A DNA stretch of 64,000 bases from assembly GCA_016936505.1 (NCBI GenBank), contig JAFGXS010000046.1:16687-80686 (forward strand), given 5' to 3'. The position numbers were made by a program, and so were the translations under genes. The notes under the pieces were generated by a model, which saw only the letters and a list, made by a program, of their open reading frames with translations, had not been told where the DNA came from and did not search any database. How positions within the stretch are numbered: position 1 is the stretch's first letter; every line of letters begins with the position of its first letter. Source of the DNA: Bacteroidales bacterium (GTDB taxonomy: Bacteria; Bacteroidota; Bacteroidia; Bacteroidales; F082). Below are positions 10,533-19,966 of this stretch, piece after piece.

Positions 10533-11471
10533 ATGTATCAATATCTTTTCGGTCCGGTACCTTCTCGCAGATTAGGCATGTCGTTGGGTGTGGATTTGGT
10601 TCCTCATAAAGTCTGCTCTCTGAACTGTGTGTATTGTGAATGCGGAAAAACAACCCGGCTCACTACCGAAAGAAAAGAATACATTCCATACGATGCCGTT
10701 GTAAAAGAAATTGAACATTACCTCCAAAACAATCCAAATCCCGATTACTTTACTTTTTCCGGTTCGGGTGAACCCACTTTAAACAGTCGCCTGGGGGATG
10801 TTTTGAGATTTATTAAAGATCATACAAACAACATTCCGGTTGCCGTTTTAACTAACGGAACGCTACTGCACGATCCTCAGGTTCGTCATGAGTTGCTTTC
10901 TGCCGATGTTGTCCTTCCTTCACTTGATGCCGCTGAAGAACTGGCTTTTATTAAAGTGAACCGGCCGCACAGAAGTTTAAAAGTACCTGACATGATTCAG
11001 GGACTGATTGATTTCAGAAAAGAATACAAAGGCAAAATCTGGCTCGAGGTTTTAATTATTCCGGGTATTAACGACCACAATGATAACCTCATCGCTTTAA
11101 AAAAAGCTTTTGAACAGATCAATCCTGATGAAATTCAATTGAATACATTGGACCGTCCGGGTGCGGTAGAAAACATCAGAGCGGCCACCCATCAGGAAAT
11201 GCAGCGTATTGTTGATTTCTGGGATTTACCTCAGGTAAAAATTATCGCTTCGGCTCCCGACAGAAAAAAAATAGTTTCATACAGAACAGATACAGAAACC
11301 GCAATTCTGGAAACCATCAAACGCCGCCCCTGCACATTAACCGACTTACAAAACATTCTGGGATTGCACATTAACGAAATAAATAAATACCTTGATGTAC
11401 TGGAACATGAACAAAAAGTGATCTCGGTTCAGGAAAAAAGAGGCCTGTTTTACAAAGTTCCTAGTTCTTAG
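10533..11471 (+). CDS. Radical SAM protein (COG0731/wyosine-synthase-like) with C-terminal winged helix
   Basis: Radical S-adenosylmethionine enzyme, 312 aa, cytosolic. The [4Fe-4S] motif CSLNCVYC (Cys 28, 32, 35) follows a GPVPSRRLGMSLGVDLVP leader typical of the COG0731 group, which includes the archaeal wyosine-forming enzyme Taw1. The SAM-binding stretch FSGSGEPTLNS is at about 75-85. The last 60 residues (about 250-310) look like a winged-helix domain. The substrate is unknown; the bacterial members are not proven to modify tRNA. It has its own -7 element and sits ahead of rpsO. Confidence 0.8.
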   Translation: MYQYLFGPVPSRRLGMSLGVDLVPHKVCSLNCVYCECGKTTRLTTERKEYIPYDAVVKEIEHYLQNNPNPDYFTFSGSGEPTLNSRLGDVLRFIKDHTNNIPVAVLTNGTLLHDPQVRHELLSADVVLPSLDAAEELAFIKVNRPHRSLKVPDMIQGLIDFRKEYKGKIWLEVLIIPGINDHNDNLIALKKAFEQINPDEIQLNTLDRPGAVENIRAATHQEMQRIVDFWDLPQVKIIASAPDRKKIVSYRTDTETAILETIKRRPCTLTDLQNILGLHINEINKYLDVLEHEQKVISVQEKRGLFYKVPSS

Positions 11472-11536
11472 ATTTTTGCGTATTACATCAATTTGAGATA
11501 TCAGAAAATCAAATAAAAATAAAATAATGAAAAAAA

Positions 11537-11568
11537 ATTGGTCAGTTGAAATAATCTTTCTATTTTTG
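11537..11568 (+). promoter_or_regulatory. rpsO promoter (-33 and -7 elements)
   Basis: A -7 element TATTTTTG (11561-11568) is preceded at about 20 nt by ATTG (11537-11540), which resembles the -33 TTTG/TTG element. The start codon of rpsO is 30 bp downstream. Confidence 0.65.
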
Positions 11569-11598
11569 CAGGCCAATTTTTGAAAAATAAAAATTACT

Positions 11599-11868
11599 AT
11601 GTACCTATCTGTAGAAAAGAAAAAAGAATTTTTCACAAAGTATGGTAAAAACGAGCATGACACTGGATCAGCTGAAGGTCAGATTGCTTTATTTACCTAC
11701 CGTATCAACCACCTTACTCAGCATATGAGAGAGAACAAAAAAGACGTTTTTACTCAACGCTCTTTGATTCGTTTGGTAGGAAAAAGAAGAAGATTACTCG
11801 ATTACCTGAAGGAAAAAGATATTGAAAGATACCGTAATATCATCAAAGAATTAGGTATCAGAAAGTAA
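11599..11868 (+). CDS. rpsO: 30S ribosomal protein S15
   Basis: Ribosomal small-subunit protein S15, 89 aa, the standard length; it binds the central domain of 16S rRNA. The sequence contains the diagnostic DTGSAEGQIALFTYRINHLT and RSLIRLVGKRRRLLDYL motifs. A good promoter precedes it and a terminator-like hairpin follows 20 bp after the stop. The order rpsO then pnp is the widely conserved arrangement. Confidence 0.98.
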   Translation: MYLSVEKKKEFFTKYGKNEHDTGSAEGQIALFTYRINHLTQHMRENKKDVFTQRSLIRLVGKRRRLLDYLKEKDIERYRNIIKELGIRK

Positions 11869-11885
11869 GAAATACAACCCTGCGC

Positions 11886-11918
11886 AAAAAAAGGCAATTT
11901 TCCCGATTGCCTTTTTTT
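11886..11918 (+). terminator. Terminator between rpsO and pnp
   Basis: GGCAAT and ATTGCC arms flanked by A and T runs form a hairpin followed by seven T. It lies just after rpsO and would limit read-through into pnp. Confidence 0.8.
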
Positions 11919-12034
11919 GTATTTTTTGAGGTTGGGTTTCCAGCTAAAATTTGTCAACAGTTAAACGTCTGGTTACAATCCTGCAATAGCGGTAATATCC
12001 GCGTGTTTAACGTCAACTAAACAAAAAAAATATT

Positions 12035-14182
12035 ATGTCCGTACAAGCTATTACAAAAACATTCCAGATGGCAGATGGCCGCACCATTTCCATCGAAACA
12101 GGAAAACTAGCCAAACAATCAGATGGTTCAGCAGTGGTAAAAATGGGAAATACTGTGTTGCTCGCAACCGTTGTGGCTGCCAAAGACGCCAAGGATGATG
12201 TAGATTTCCTGCCGTTGTCTGTTGACTACAAAGAAAAATATGCCGCTACCGGTAAGTTTCCCGGTGGTTTTTTCAAACGCGAAGGTCGTCCTTCAGAATA
12301 TGAAATCTTAATTTCACGTTTGGTTGACCGTGCTTTGCGTCCGTTGTTTCCCGATGATTTTCATGCCGAGGTTCAGGTAATTATTCAACTTCTTTCAGGT
12401 GGCAACGATGATGCCCCCGATGCTTTAGCTGCTTTGGCTGCTTCTGCAGCACTGTCAGTTTCTGATATTCCATTCAACGGACCTATTTCAGAAGTTCGCG
12501 TAGCTCTTATTGATGGTGAATACGTGATTAATCCGACCATTTCTAAAACAGAAACCGCAGATTTGGAATTGATTGTTGCCGGTAGCGACGACAACATTTT
12601 GATGGTTGAAGGCGAACTGAAAGAAGTAAGTGAGAAAGTTATGCTTGACGCCATAAAGGCTGCACACGAAGCCATTAAAGTTCAATGTCAGGCCCAAAAA
12701 GAACTTGGTGAGATGGTTGAAAAGGCAAAAGTAAAAAGAGAATACTCTCACGAAAGAAATGATGATGAACTTCGTGAAAAAGTAAAAGCTGCCACTTACA
12801 GTGCCTGCTACAAAGTTGCCTTAGAAGGCAATGCTGACAAACATGCCCGTGGTGAAGCTTTCACTGCAATTCGCGAGGGGTTCATGGAAACACTTTCTGA
12901 AGAAGAAAAAGCAGAAAAAGAAACGCTGGTAAAACGTTACTTCCACGATGTTGAAAAAGAAGCGGTAAGAAACGCTATTTTGGATGAAAGAGTTCGCCTC
13001 GACGGAAGAAAACTCGATCAGGTTCGTCCTATCTGGAGTGAAGTTGATTATTTACCATCAACCCACGGTTCTGCCATTTTTACCCGTGGTGAAACTCAGT
13101 CACTGGTTACCGTTACTCTGGGTAACAGAATGAACGAACAAACTATTGATGGTGCTGTAATCGAAGGAAGCAGCAAATTTATTTTGCACTACAATTTCCC
13201 TGGTTTCTCAACCGGTGAAGTTCGCCGTTTCGGAAGTCCCGGACGTCGTGAAATCGGTCACGGAAACCTGGCCATGCGTGCCTTGAAATATGTAATCCCC
13301 GAAGGAGAAGAGAATCCTTACACTATCCGTGTGGTTTCTGACATTCTCGAATCCAACGGTTCATCATCAATGGCCACCGTTTGTGGTGGAACACTTGCTC
13401 TTATGGACGCCGGTGTGAAAATTACCAAACCTGTTGCCGGTATTGCTATGGGATTGATTACCAATACTCAGTCAGGAAAATACGCTGTTTTATCTGATAT
13501 CCTTGGTGATGAAGATCACTTAGGTGATATGGACTTTAAAGTAACAGGCACTGCTGATGGGATCACTGCCTGCCAAATGGATATTAAAGTAGACGGACTT
13601 TCCTATGAAGTGCTGGAAAAAGCTTTGGAACAGGCCCGTCAGGGAAGAATTCACATTTTGGGTGAAATGGCCAAAACCATTACCGAACCCAGAGCAGATT
13701 ATAAAGATTTTGTACCCCGTATTGAACGCGTTACCATTCCTAAAGAATTTATTGGTGCTGTGATTGGCCCAGGCGGAAAAGTTATACAGGAAATGCAGAA
13801 AGAAACCAATACTGTTATCGTTATCGAGGAAGTTGGGAACCTTGGTGTTATTGATATTTCTTCACCCGATAAAGCATCAATTGAAGCAGCAAAAGCTAAA
13901 ATCAAAGGCATTGTAGCAGTTCCTGAAGTTGGTGAGATTTATCACGGTACAGTAAAAAGTATTGTTCCTTTTGGAGCATTTGTTGAAGTGCTTCCCGGAA
14001 AAGAAGGATTATTGCACATTTCTGAAATTGAATGGAGAAGACTCGAAAAGGTTGAGGAAGTATTAAAAGAAGGAGATAAGATTGATGTTAAACTAATTGG
14101 CATTGATGAACGCAGTGGCAAGATGAAACTTTCTCGTAAAGTTTTGCTGGAACGCCCTGAGAAAACTGAAAAGAAAAATTAA
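12035..14182 (+). CDS. pnp: Polyribonucleotide nucleotidyltransferase (PNPase)
   Basis: Phosphorolytic 3'-5' exoribonuclease, 715 aa, that degrades RNA and can add tails; it forms a trimer. The two RNase PH domains surround a helical linker. [14 protein letters not shown] is in the first. The second has [23 protein letters not shown] and the metal-site motif [17 protein letters not shown] at about 489-505. A KH domain ([16 protein letters not shown], from about 570) and an S1 domain (about 630-705) complete the usual architecture. It is flanked by rpsO and the sigma factor gene on the same strand. Confidence 0.98.
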   Translation: MSVQAITKTFQMADGRTISIETGKLAKQSDGSAVVKMGNTVLLATVVAAKDAKDDVDFLPLSVDYKEKYAATGKFPGGFFKREGRPSEYEILISRLVDRALRPLFPDDFHAEVQVIIQLLSGGNDDAPDALAALAASAALSVSDIPFNGPISEVRVALIDGEYVINPTISKTETADLELIVAGSDDNILMVEGELKEVSEKVMLDAIKAAHEAIKVQCQAQKELGEMVEKAKVKREYSHERNDDELREKVKAATYSACYKVALEGNADKHARGEAFTAIREGFMETLSEEEKAEKETLVKRYFHDVEKEAVRNAILDERVRLDGRKLDQVRPIWSEVDYLPSTHGSAIFTRGETQSLVTVTLGNRMNEQTIDGAVIEGSSKFILHYNFPGFSTGEVRRFGSPGRREIGHGNLAMRALKYVIPEGEENPYTIRVVSDILESNGSSSMATVCGGTLALMDAGVKITKPVAGIAMGLITNTQSGKYAVLSDILGDEDHLGDMDFKVTGTADGITACQMDIKVDGLSYEVLEKALEQARQGRIHILGEMAKTITEPRADYKDFVPRIERVTIPKEFIGAVIGPGGKVIQEMQKETNTVIVIEEVGNLGVIDISSPDKASIEAAKAKIKGIVAVPEVGEIYHGTVKSIVPFGAFVEVLPGKEGLLHISEIEWRRLEKVEEVLKEGDKIDVKLIGIDERSGKMKLSRKVLLERPEKTEKKN

Positions 14183-14253
14183 TTTATATTTTTTGAAACT
14201 TTTTTCTAAAATCTCCGTAAGGGTACACACCAAACAAATTTAAAAAGCAATAG

Positions 14254-15114
14254 ATGAGACAACTTAAAATCACAAAACAGGTCACCAACAGAGAAACCGC
14301 TTCTCTGGATAAATATCTTCAGGAAATTGGTAAAGTGGATCTGCTCACCGCCGAGCAGGAAGTGGAACTGGCCCGAAGAATTAAGCAAGGTGACAAGCGC
14401 GCATTAGAAGAATTAACTAAAGCTAACCTACGTTTTGTGGTTTCAGTCTCCAAGCAATATCAAAACCAGGGGTTAAGCCTTCCCGACCTTATCAATGAGG
14501 GTAACCTGGGATTAATTAAAGCTGCCCAGCGTTTTGACGAAACCCGTGGTTTTAAATTCATTTCTTATGCCGTGTGGTGGATTCGTCAGTCCATTTTGCA
14601 GGCTTTGGCCGAACAATCCCGTATTGTAAGGCTCCCTTTAAACAAGATCGGTTCCATTAACAAAATAAACAAGGCTGTTGCCCAGTTGGAACAGGAGTTG
14701 GAACGCGAACCTGATTTTAAGGAAATTGCCGGTATTGTTGAAATGAGCGAAAATGAAGTAAAAGAGTCTAAACGTAATGCCGGAAGACATGTTTCGATGG
14801 ACGCTCCTTTAATTCAGGATGAAGACAACAACATGTACGATGTGTTGAAAAGCGAAGAATCTGTTACGCCTGAAACCGGTTTGATTTACGAATCTTTGAG
14901 AAAAGAAATCGACCGCGCCATTTCAACCCTTACTCAACGCGAAGCCGATGTTGTTCGTTTGTATTTTGGTTTAAACGGTGGTCACCCAATGACGTTGGAA
15001 GAAATTGGTGAAAAATTTGATTTAACCAGAGAAAGAGTTCGACAAATAAAAGAAAAAGCTATTCGACGTTTAAAGCAAACTTCGAGAAGTAAGAACCTCA
15101 AATATTATTTGTAA
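14254..15114 (+). CDS. rpoD: Primary RNA polymerase sigma factor (RpoD/SigA type)
   Basis: Sigma-70 family factor, 286 aa, that directs RNA polymerase to the Bacteroidota TAnnTTTG promoters. Region 1.2 ([24 protein letters not shown]), region 2 ([20 protein letters not shown] to [14 protein letters not shown]), region 3 and region 4 ([27 protein letters not shown]) are all intact. It lacks region 1.1, as is usual for the Bacteroidota housekeeping sigma, hence the short length. It starts 71 bp after pnp with no terminator visible between, so cotranscription is possible. Confidence 0.95.
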   Translation: MRQLKITKQVTNRETASLDKYLQEIGKVDLLTAEQEVELARRIKQGDKRALEELTKANLRFVVSVSKQYQNQGLSLPDLINEGNLGLIKAAQRFDETRGFKFISYAVWWIRQSILQALAEQSRIVRLPLNKIGSINKINKAVAQLEQELEREPDFKEIAGIVEMSENEVKESKRNAGRHVSMDAPLIQDEDNNMYDVLKSEESVTPETGLIYESLRKEIDRAISTLTQREADVVRLYFGLNGGHPMTLEEIGEKFDLTRERVRQIKEKAIRRLKQTSRSKNLKYYL

Positions 15115-15130
15115 AAAAGATGATCATTTA

Positions 15131-15158
15131 AAAAAGCGCCTTAATCGGCGCTTTTTTT
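15131..15158. terminator. Bidirectional terminator between rpoD and Ldh2-family gene
   Basis: AGCGCC and GGCGCT arms flanked by A and T runs form a hairpin. It ends rpoD on the plus strand; its T run overlaps the stop codon of the convergent dehydrogenase gene. Confidence 0.85.
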
Positions 15159-16248
15159 ATGCATTATCAAACCCGGAAGTATCAAAATCAAGGTCAAATT
15201 CCTCTGCAATACTTTTCAAACCTTCAAATGATTTTTTCCCAAGCTTAATACCATTAAGCATATTCACAGCTTCGGCTTCCCTTTCCGGATCCCCTGGAAT
15301 TAATACACGCTCCTCACCTTCTACAGGCTCGGCAGCCCTGAATGTACGAATCCAGTCATCCATATTCTTCTTGAATTCATCTTTTGTTTGAAAAGCATCA
15401 ATACGCATAGCCCCAAAAAAATGGCCAATCCCATTGTCAACCATTCCATCTTTTCCCTTCACATAACCCAGGGTCGGAACAACCGTCGGACCAAAATTAG
15501 CACCAGAAAAAACAGCCGAAAAGATATCCACAATAGCCGATATGCAGTATCCTTTGTGGCTGGCATGTACTCTGTCACCACCCAATGTTCTGATTGCACC
15601 TCGATTTTGCAGAGCAAAAGCATCATTAGTTAAAATCCCTCTTTCATCCTGAACAAGGCCTTCTGGGACAGATTCTCCATGTTGATACCATTCATCTACT
15701 TTCCCCCTCGAAACAGGTGCCGTGGCAAAGTCAGCAACAAATGGAGGTTCATCTTTTGCAGGAATTGCAACAGCAATCGGATTGGTTCCCAACATACCTT
15801 TTAATGAAAAAGTAGGCGCTACTAATGGGTTGGCATTTGTCATTGTAATACCTATCATATCTTTTTCCAACGCTTTCATGGCATAATACCCGGCAATACC
15901 AAAGTGATACGAATTACGAACCGCTACCCAACCGGTTCCAGCAACCTCAGCTTTCTCTATTGCTAAGTTCATGGCTTTAGGAGCTGTTACTAACCCCAAC
16001 CCTTTTCCACCGTCAACTAGAGCCGTAGAAGGAGTTTCATGTAAAATTTTAAATTCCGGCTTAACAGTTATTCTGTTGTTCTTCCATAAACTGATATACT
16101 CAGGTAACCTAACCAGTCCATGCGTGGAGATATTTCTAAGTTCCGCCCTCATCAATATTTCAGAGGCCTGATTTGCTTCTCGTTCGGTCAATCCAATATG
16201 TTCAAATACACTCTGTGTGAACCGGAAAAGATAAGAATAACTGTACAT
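15157..16248 (-). CDS. Malate/L-lactate dehydrogenase family oxidoreductase (Ldh2)
   Basis: NAD(P)-dependent 2-hydroxyacid dehydrogenase of the Ldh2/MDH2 family, 363 aa from the ATG at 16248. That start is chosen because the upstream extension (to 16347) is not conserved in character, while MYSYSYLFRFTQSVFEHIGLTE matches the family N-terminus. Typical motifs are RAELRNISTHGLVRLPEY, the VRNSYHFGIAGYYA active-site His region, and TNANPLVAPT. HKGYCISAIVDIFSAVFSGA is near the C-terminal part. Whether malate, lactate or another hydroxyacid is used cannot be told. Single gene. Confidence 0.88.
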   Translation of the reverse strand: MYSYSYLFRFTQSVFEHIGLTEREANQASEILMRAELRNISTHGLVRLPEYISLWKNNRITVKPEFKILHETPSTALVDGGKGLGLVTAPKAMNLAIEKAEVAGTGWVAVRNSYHFGIAGYYAMKALEKDMIGITMTNANPLVAPTFSLKGMLGTNPIAVAIPAKDEPPFVADFATAPVSRGKVDEWYQHGESVPEGLVQDERGILTNDAFALQNRGAIRTLGGDRVHASHKGYCISAIVDIFSAVFSGANFGPTVVPTLGYVKGKDGMVDNGIGHFFGAMRIDAFQTKDEFKKNMDDWIRTFRAAEPVEGEERVLIPGDPEREAEAVNMLNGIKLGKKSFEGLKSIAEEFDLDFDTSGFDNA

Positions 16249-16462
16249 TCTTTTTTTGTCGCAAAGATGCAAAAAGTAATCCAGAAACAAATTCTTTAAT
16301 GAAGAAATGAAAAAAAAACAACGCTTAGTGAACCCGAATAAAATCAATAATAACTTATTAATATTTAGATATTTATATATCTATAATTATTTGTACTAAG
16401 TATAAATTATTGATAACCGTGAAAAAAATAACAACAAAATATTTAACGGAAAAAATTTGTTT

Positions 16463-16470
16463 TAAATTTG
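16463..16470 (+). promoter_or_regulatory. -7 promoter element for YceI-barrel unit
   Basis: TAAATTTG followed by C fits TAnnTTTG and is 30-37 bp upstream of the first YceI-like gene. No clear -33 element is visible. Confidence 0.55.
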
Positions 16471-16499
16471 CACCATCAATACTATAAGATTTATAGGAT

Positions 16500-17117
16500 A
16501 TGAAAAAAATAAAATTATTATCAACAGCAATTGTAACACTAATACTAAGTGTAGGTTTTGCAACGGCTTTAAAAGCACAAAGTTTTGTAGAATTTAAAGC
16601 AACCAACCAGAGTAAGGTATCTATCAGTGGCACTTCGTCGCTGCACGACTGGGACATGAAACTAAGCAGCATTGATTGCAAAGTGATGGGAGAAAAAACA
16701 AATCAGAACACTATTCTCTTAAAAGATATTGTTTTCACTGCCAAGGTTTCTGACCTGAAGAGTAATGAATCCTCCATTATGGATAACAAAGCCTACAAGG
16801 CCATGAAGGAAGATCAATTCCCTAACATTTCCTTTAGTGGAAACGAAGTCATCCTTCCTTTAAACAACGATAGTTTTAAAGGAACTGTTGATGGCTGGCT
16901 TACCATTGCCGGAAAAAAGAATCCTGTTAAAATAAACATTAACGGGAACAGTGAAAACGGAGCCATCAGTATTGAAGGCGAATACCCTTTAAGTATGAGT
17001 TCTTACGGAATAAAACCTCCTACAGCCTTTTTCGGAACATTAAAAACAGGAGATCAAATCAAAATTCATTTTAACATTTTATTACAAAACAATTCAAACA
17101 TTAGTTCAATAAAATAA
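16500..17117 (+). CDS. YceI family periplasmic/secreted lipid-binding-like protein
   Basis: YceI-domain protein, 205 aa, with a signal peptide (about 1-26, ending LKAQS). YceI folds are small lipocalin-like barrels that bind isoprenoid or other lipids. The family signature is seen in KVSISGTSSLHDWDMKL near the mature N-terminus and in AMKEDQFPNISFSG and TVDGWLTIAGKKNPVKI. It is 19 bp ahead of an outer-membrane barrel gene and probably cotranscribed with it. A possible role is carrying a lipid or quinone-like ligand in the periplasm; this is inference. Confidence 0.85.
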   Translation: MKKIKLLSTAIVTLILSVGFATALKAQSFVEFKATNQSKVSISGTSSLHDWDMKLSSIDCKVMGEKTNQNTILLKDIVFTAKVSDLKSNESSIMDNKAYKAMKEDQFPNISFSGNEVILPLNNDSFKGTVDGWLTIAGKKNPVKININGNSENGAISIEGEYPLSMSSYGIKPPTAFFGTLKTGDQIKIHFNILLQNNSNISSIK

Positions 17118-17136
17118 CATTTAATAATTAAAACAA

Positions 17137-18366
17137 ATGAAAAGAACATTATTATTTATCGTGGGCATCATTATGTCTCTCTCAGTGTTTGCCCAACAGT
17201 TTGAAGCACCACAAATTGACGAAAACCCATTCAACAAAGTAAAAGTAAAAGTTGGCGCTGATTTTGCCTTACAATTTCAAGCCTTAACACAAAATGCAGA
17301 TTCTTTAATTGTCCCTATTGGAAAAGGTTTTAACCTTCCTACCGCCAACATGAACATCAGTGCTATGTTGGCTCCCGGCATCAAAGTTCACGTAAGTGTT
17401 TATTTATCTTCAAAACACCATACTGAAACCTGGGTAAAAGGAGGTTATTTAATCATTGACCGTTTACCAATAAAAGGAACCGAGAATTTCATGAAATACC
17501 TGACCTTTAAAGCTGGGGTTATGGAATTGAACTATGGTGATGCCCACTTCTTCCGTTCAGATAATGGAAATGTAATTCATAATCCATTTGTGGGAAATCT
17601 TATTATGGATGCCTTTACAACAGCTCCAGCACTTGAAATTTATTCAAGAAAAAATGGGTTTACAGTAATGATTGGTGCTACCACTGGAACTCTGAAACCA
17701 TCAATTGCAAGCTACAGCTCATATACAGGCTATAGCGCAAACAACCAATTGGATCAGTTAGCATTTTATTCCAAAATTGCCTACGACAAAACTTTTGATA
17801 ATGATTTGAGATTCAGAGTATCCCTATCTGCCTATACATGCAAGAAAAACAGTTTTGGCTCACTCTATCACGGTGATAGAACGGGTTCTCGTTTTTACCT
17901 TGTTATGGTTCCAGAAACAAACAGTTCAACTGATGTTGATCCTTCCTCACAAGCTTTTACAGGTCGCTGGGATATGGGCTTCACAGATAAAGACAACAGT
18001 TTAATGTTCAACGCTTTTATGAAATACAAAGGACTTGAGTTATTCGGAACTTTGGAAAAGGCAAAAGGAACCACCGCTTTCACGCATAAAGACTTTGATA
18101 TGAACCAATATGAATTCAATGCACAATATTATTTTGGAAGCAACCAGAATTTCTATGTTGGCGGAAAAATTAATGGTGTTAGTGGAGACGATGGTACTGG
18201 AGTAAACAAAAAAGTAAGCCGTTTCGAGGGAGCTCTGGGATGGTTCTTTACAAAAAATATCATTATCAAACTTGATTATGTAAACCAGAAATATACAGAT
18301 TTTGCTCAATATGGTAATAATGCCGGTTTCAAAGGAATTATGTTCGAGGCTGGTATTTCATTCTAA
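17137..18366 (+). CDS. Outer-membrane beta-barrel protein of unknown function
   Basis: Predicted outer-membrane protein, 409 aa, with a signal peptide (MKRTLLFIVGIIMSLSVFA). The mature part is rich in amphipathic strands with many Asn, Gly and aromatic residues and ends in IMFEAGISF, a terminal aromatic residue typical of barrels. I recognise no specific family. It follows a YceI gene by 19 bp and precedes a second YceI-like gene beyond a strong hairpin. A channel or anchor working with the YceI proteins is possible but not shown. Confidence 0.75.
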   Translation: MKRTLLFIVGIIMSLSVFAQQFEAPQIDENPFNKVKVKVGADFALQFQALTQNADSLIVPIGKGFNLPTANMNISAMLAPGIKVHVSVYLSSKHHTETWVKGGYLIIDRLPIKGTENFMKYLTFKAGVMELNYGDAHFFRSDNGNVIHNPFVGNLIMDAFTTAPALEIYSRKNGFTVMIGATTGTLKPSIASYSSYTGYSANNQLDQLAFYSKIAYDKTFDNDLRFRVSLSAYTCKKNSFGSLYHGDRTGSRFYLVMVPETNSSTDVDPSSQAFTGRWDMGFTDKDNSLMFNAFMKYKGLELFGTLEKAKGTTAFTHKDFDMNQYEFNAQYYFGSNQNFYVGGKINGVSGDDGTGVNKKVSRFEGALGWFFTKNIIIKLDYVNQKYTDFAQYGNNAGFKGIMFEAGISF

Positions 18367-18385
18367 TTAACTTTTTTCATAGCAT

Positions 18386-18420
18386 GGCTGTTGGCAAATA
18401 TTTGCCAACAGCCTTTTTTT
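18386..18420 (+). terminator. Strong hairpin with T run directly before second YceI-like gene
   Basis: A perfect 28-bp inverted repeat (18386-18413; arms GGCTGTTGGCAAA and its complement, 2-nt centre) is followed by seven T. The ATG of the next gene begins four bases after the T run, so the hairpin occupies that gene's leader. It could be a plain terminator, an attenuator, or a protein-binding dyad. Confidence 0.85.
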
Positions 18421-18424
18421 CAAC

Positions 18425-19012
18425 ATGAAACCTATCGGGAAATATATACTCATTATACTCTTTATAACAGAGTATTTTTGTGCATTTTCCCAAATTATGA
18501 ACCATAATACAATACCTCCAGAAGTTAAGCCCGAAAACAAGATCTCAATACAAGGAAGCAGCAATATTTCAGATTTTACCCTCTCGCTTGAATTCAACCA
18601 GAATGAATTAAAATCTACAACCAAACTACCTGATTGTTCTGCAAAAGATTATCGGGTTCTTAATCTCCCTGTTTCGGACTTCAGCTACTCAAATCCTTTG
18701 ATGAAAAAAGACTTCTATCATCTGATAGATGCCAAAAACTACCCTTTTATCAGGATCTACTATCCGCCTGATATGCTCGAAAAAGAAACAGATAAAAATA
18801 GTCAGGAATGTAACTTAATTGTAGAGATCCGAAACAGTTGCCAAAAATATACCGTACCGGTAAAATATTCCAGAATATCAAAAAATGTTTATGAAGTTCA
18901 GGGAAACCTAAACGTAAAACTTACTGATTTTCATTTACAACCCAAAAAATATTTTTTTGGACTAATCAAGGTAAATAACAACTTGAAAATAGATTTTTAT
19001 TTATATTTTTAG
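18425..19012 (+). CDS. Divergent YceI-like secreted protein
   Basis: Secreted protein of 195 aa with an N-terminal hydrophobic signal (MKPIGKYILIILFITEYFCAFS). ISIQGSSNISDFTLSLEF and DAKNYPFIRIYY correspond to the YceI motifs for the first strand and the middle of the barrel, but conservation is weaker than in the YceI gene at 16500. Function is unknown. Translation would start immediately after the terminator-like hairpin. An Rrf2 regulator gene follows by 24 bp. Confidence 0.65.
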   Translation: MKPIGKYILIILFITEYFCAFSQIMNHNTIPPEVKPENKISIQGSSNISDFTLSLEFNQNELKSTTKLPDCSAKDYRVLNLPVSDFSYSNPLMKKDFYHLIDAKNYPFIRIYYPPDMLEKETDKNSQECNLIVEIRNSCQKYTVPVKYSRISKNVYEVQGNLNVKLTDFHLQPKKYFFGLIKVNNNLKIDFYLYF

Positions 19013-19036
19013 CCTATGAATTAAGTCCTTACTAAA

Positions 19037-19459
19037 ATGAAAGTAAACACACTACAACGATACGGATTAAGAGCCATGATAGAAGTAGCACTCCACAATC
19101 AGGATGGGTTATTCCAGAAAGATATTGCAAAAAATCAGAATATATCGAATCGTTATCTGGATCACATAATCTCGAGATTAAAAGCTGCAGGTTTACTTAA
19201 AAATAAGTCAGGAAAAAAAAGCGGCTATATTCTTGGAAGAAAACCTGAGGACATCACCGTTCTGGATATTATGAACGCTTTTCAAACGGATGTTCAAATT
19301 GTAGATTGTGTTGATGCAGACTTTGAGTGTGAAAAAAAAGAAACCTGTGTAGTGGGTAAATTCTGGTGGGATTTGAATGGTTGCATTAAAACATTTCTTG
19401 AAGCCACATCACTTAAGTCGCTTGTATTTCAGCAAAACCAGGTAAACGAGGCTGTATAA
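19037..19459 (+). CDS. Rrf2 family transcriptional regulator with [Fe-S]-type cysteines
   Basis: Winged-helix regulator, 140 aa. The N-terminal helix-turn-helix region (LQRYGLRAMIEVALH, DIAKNQNISNRYLDHIISRLKAAGLL) is standard for Rrf2. Cys 91, 98 and 104 (CX6CX5C) lie where IscR and NsrR bind an iron-sulfur cluster, so it may sense iron-sulfur status, oxygen or nitric oxide. It is downstream of the YceI/barrel genes, which are plausible targets, and 18 bp ahead of a START-like gene. Confidence 0.9.
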   Translation: MKVNTLQRYGLRAMIEVALHNQDGLFQKDIAKNQNISNRYLDHIISRLKAAGLLKNKSGKKSGYILGRKPEDITVLDIMNAFQTDVQIVDCVDADFECEKKETCVVGKFWWDLNGCIKTFLEATSLKSLVFQQNQVNEAV

Positions 19460-19477
19460 ACACCGAATTACAATCTT

Positions 19478-19879
19478 ATGTTCTCAATTGATCTTGAGGT
19501 CTTCGTTCAATCCGATTCAAAAACCGTTTATAAAGCAATAACAGAGCAGAATCATTTACAAAAGTGGTTTGCACCTCAGGTAATCATCACACCAAAAGTC
19601 AATACTTATGGGGCTTTTGCCTTTGAATTTGACCTTGCTTTCAAAATTCTCATCAAAAAGATTGAACCTTATAATTACATCCAATGGGAAATAACTGACG
19701 GTATTGACGACTGGGTGAACACCAGTACTTCTTTTACGATATCTGAAGAAAATAACCAGGTTCTTCTAAAATTCAGACATAGCGGTCTTACCAACACATT
19801 AAAAAAAGATCAATGGGAAAAAAGCTGGTCAGAGTTCATACACAAACTTTCTGTTTATTGTCAAAGTCTCAAAGATTAA
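19478..19879 (+). CDS. START-like (SRPBCC) domain protein
   Basis: Cytosolic protein of 133 aa with the START/AHSA1 fold seen in Bacteroidota. VFVQSDSKTVYKAITEQNHLQKWFAPQV is the characteristic first strand-helix, and VLLKFRHSGL and WEKSWSEFIHKLSVYC the C-terminal helix. These proteins bind hydrophobic ligands in a cavity. It is 18 bp after the Rrf2 gene and probably cotranscribed. Ligand unknown. Confidence 0.8.
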   Translation: MFSIDLEVFVQSDSKTVYKAITEQNHLQKWFAPQVIITPKVNTYGAFAFEFDLAFKILIKKIEPYNYIQWEITDGIDDWVNTSTSFTISEENNQVLLKFRHSGLTNTLKKDQWEKSWSEFIHKLSVYCQSLKD

Positions 19880-19966
19880 ATCTGACAAATATTCTGCAAT
19901 ATATTTTCACTAATAAGAAAACAATAGAATTGTGTACCTTGCAGTTTTAATAAATGTATCAATCTG

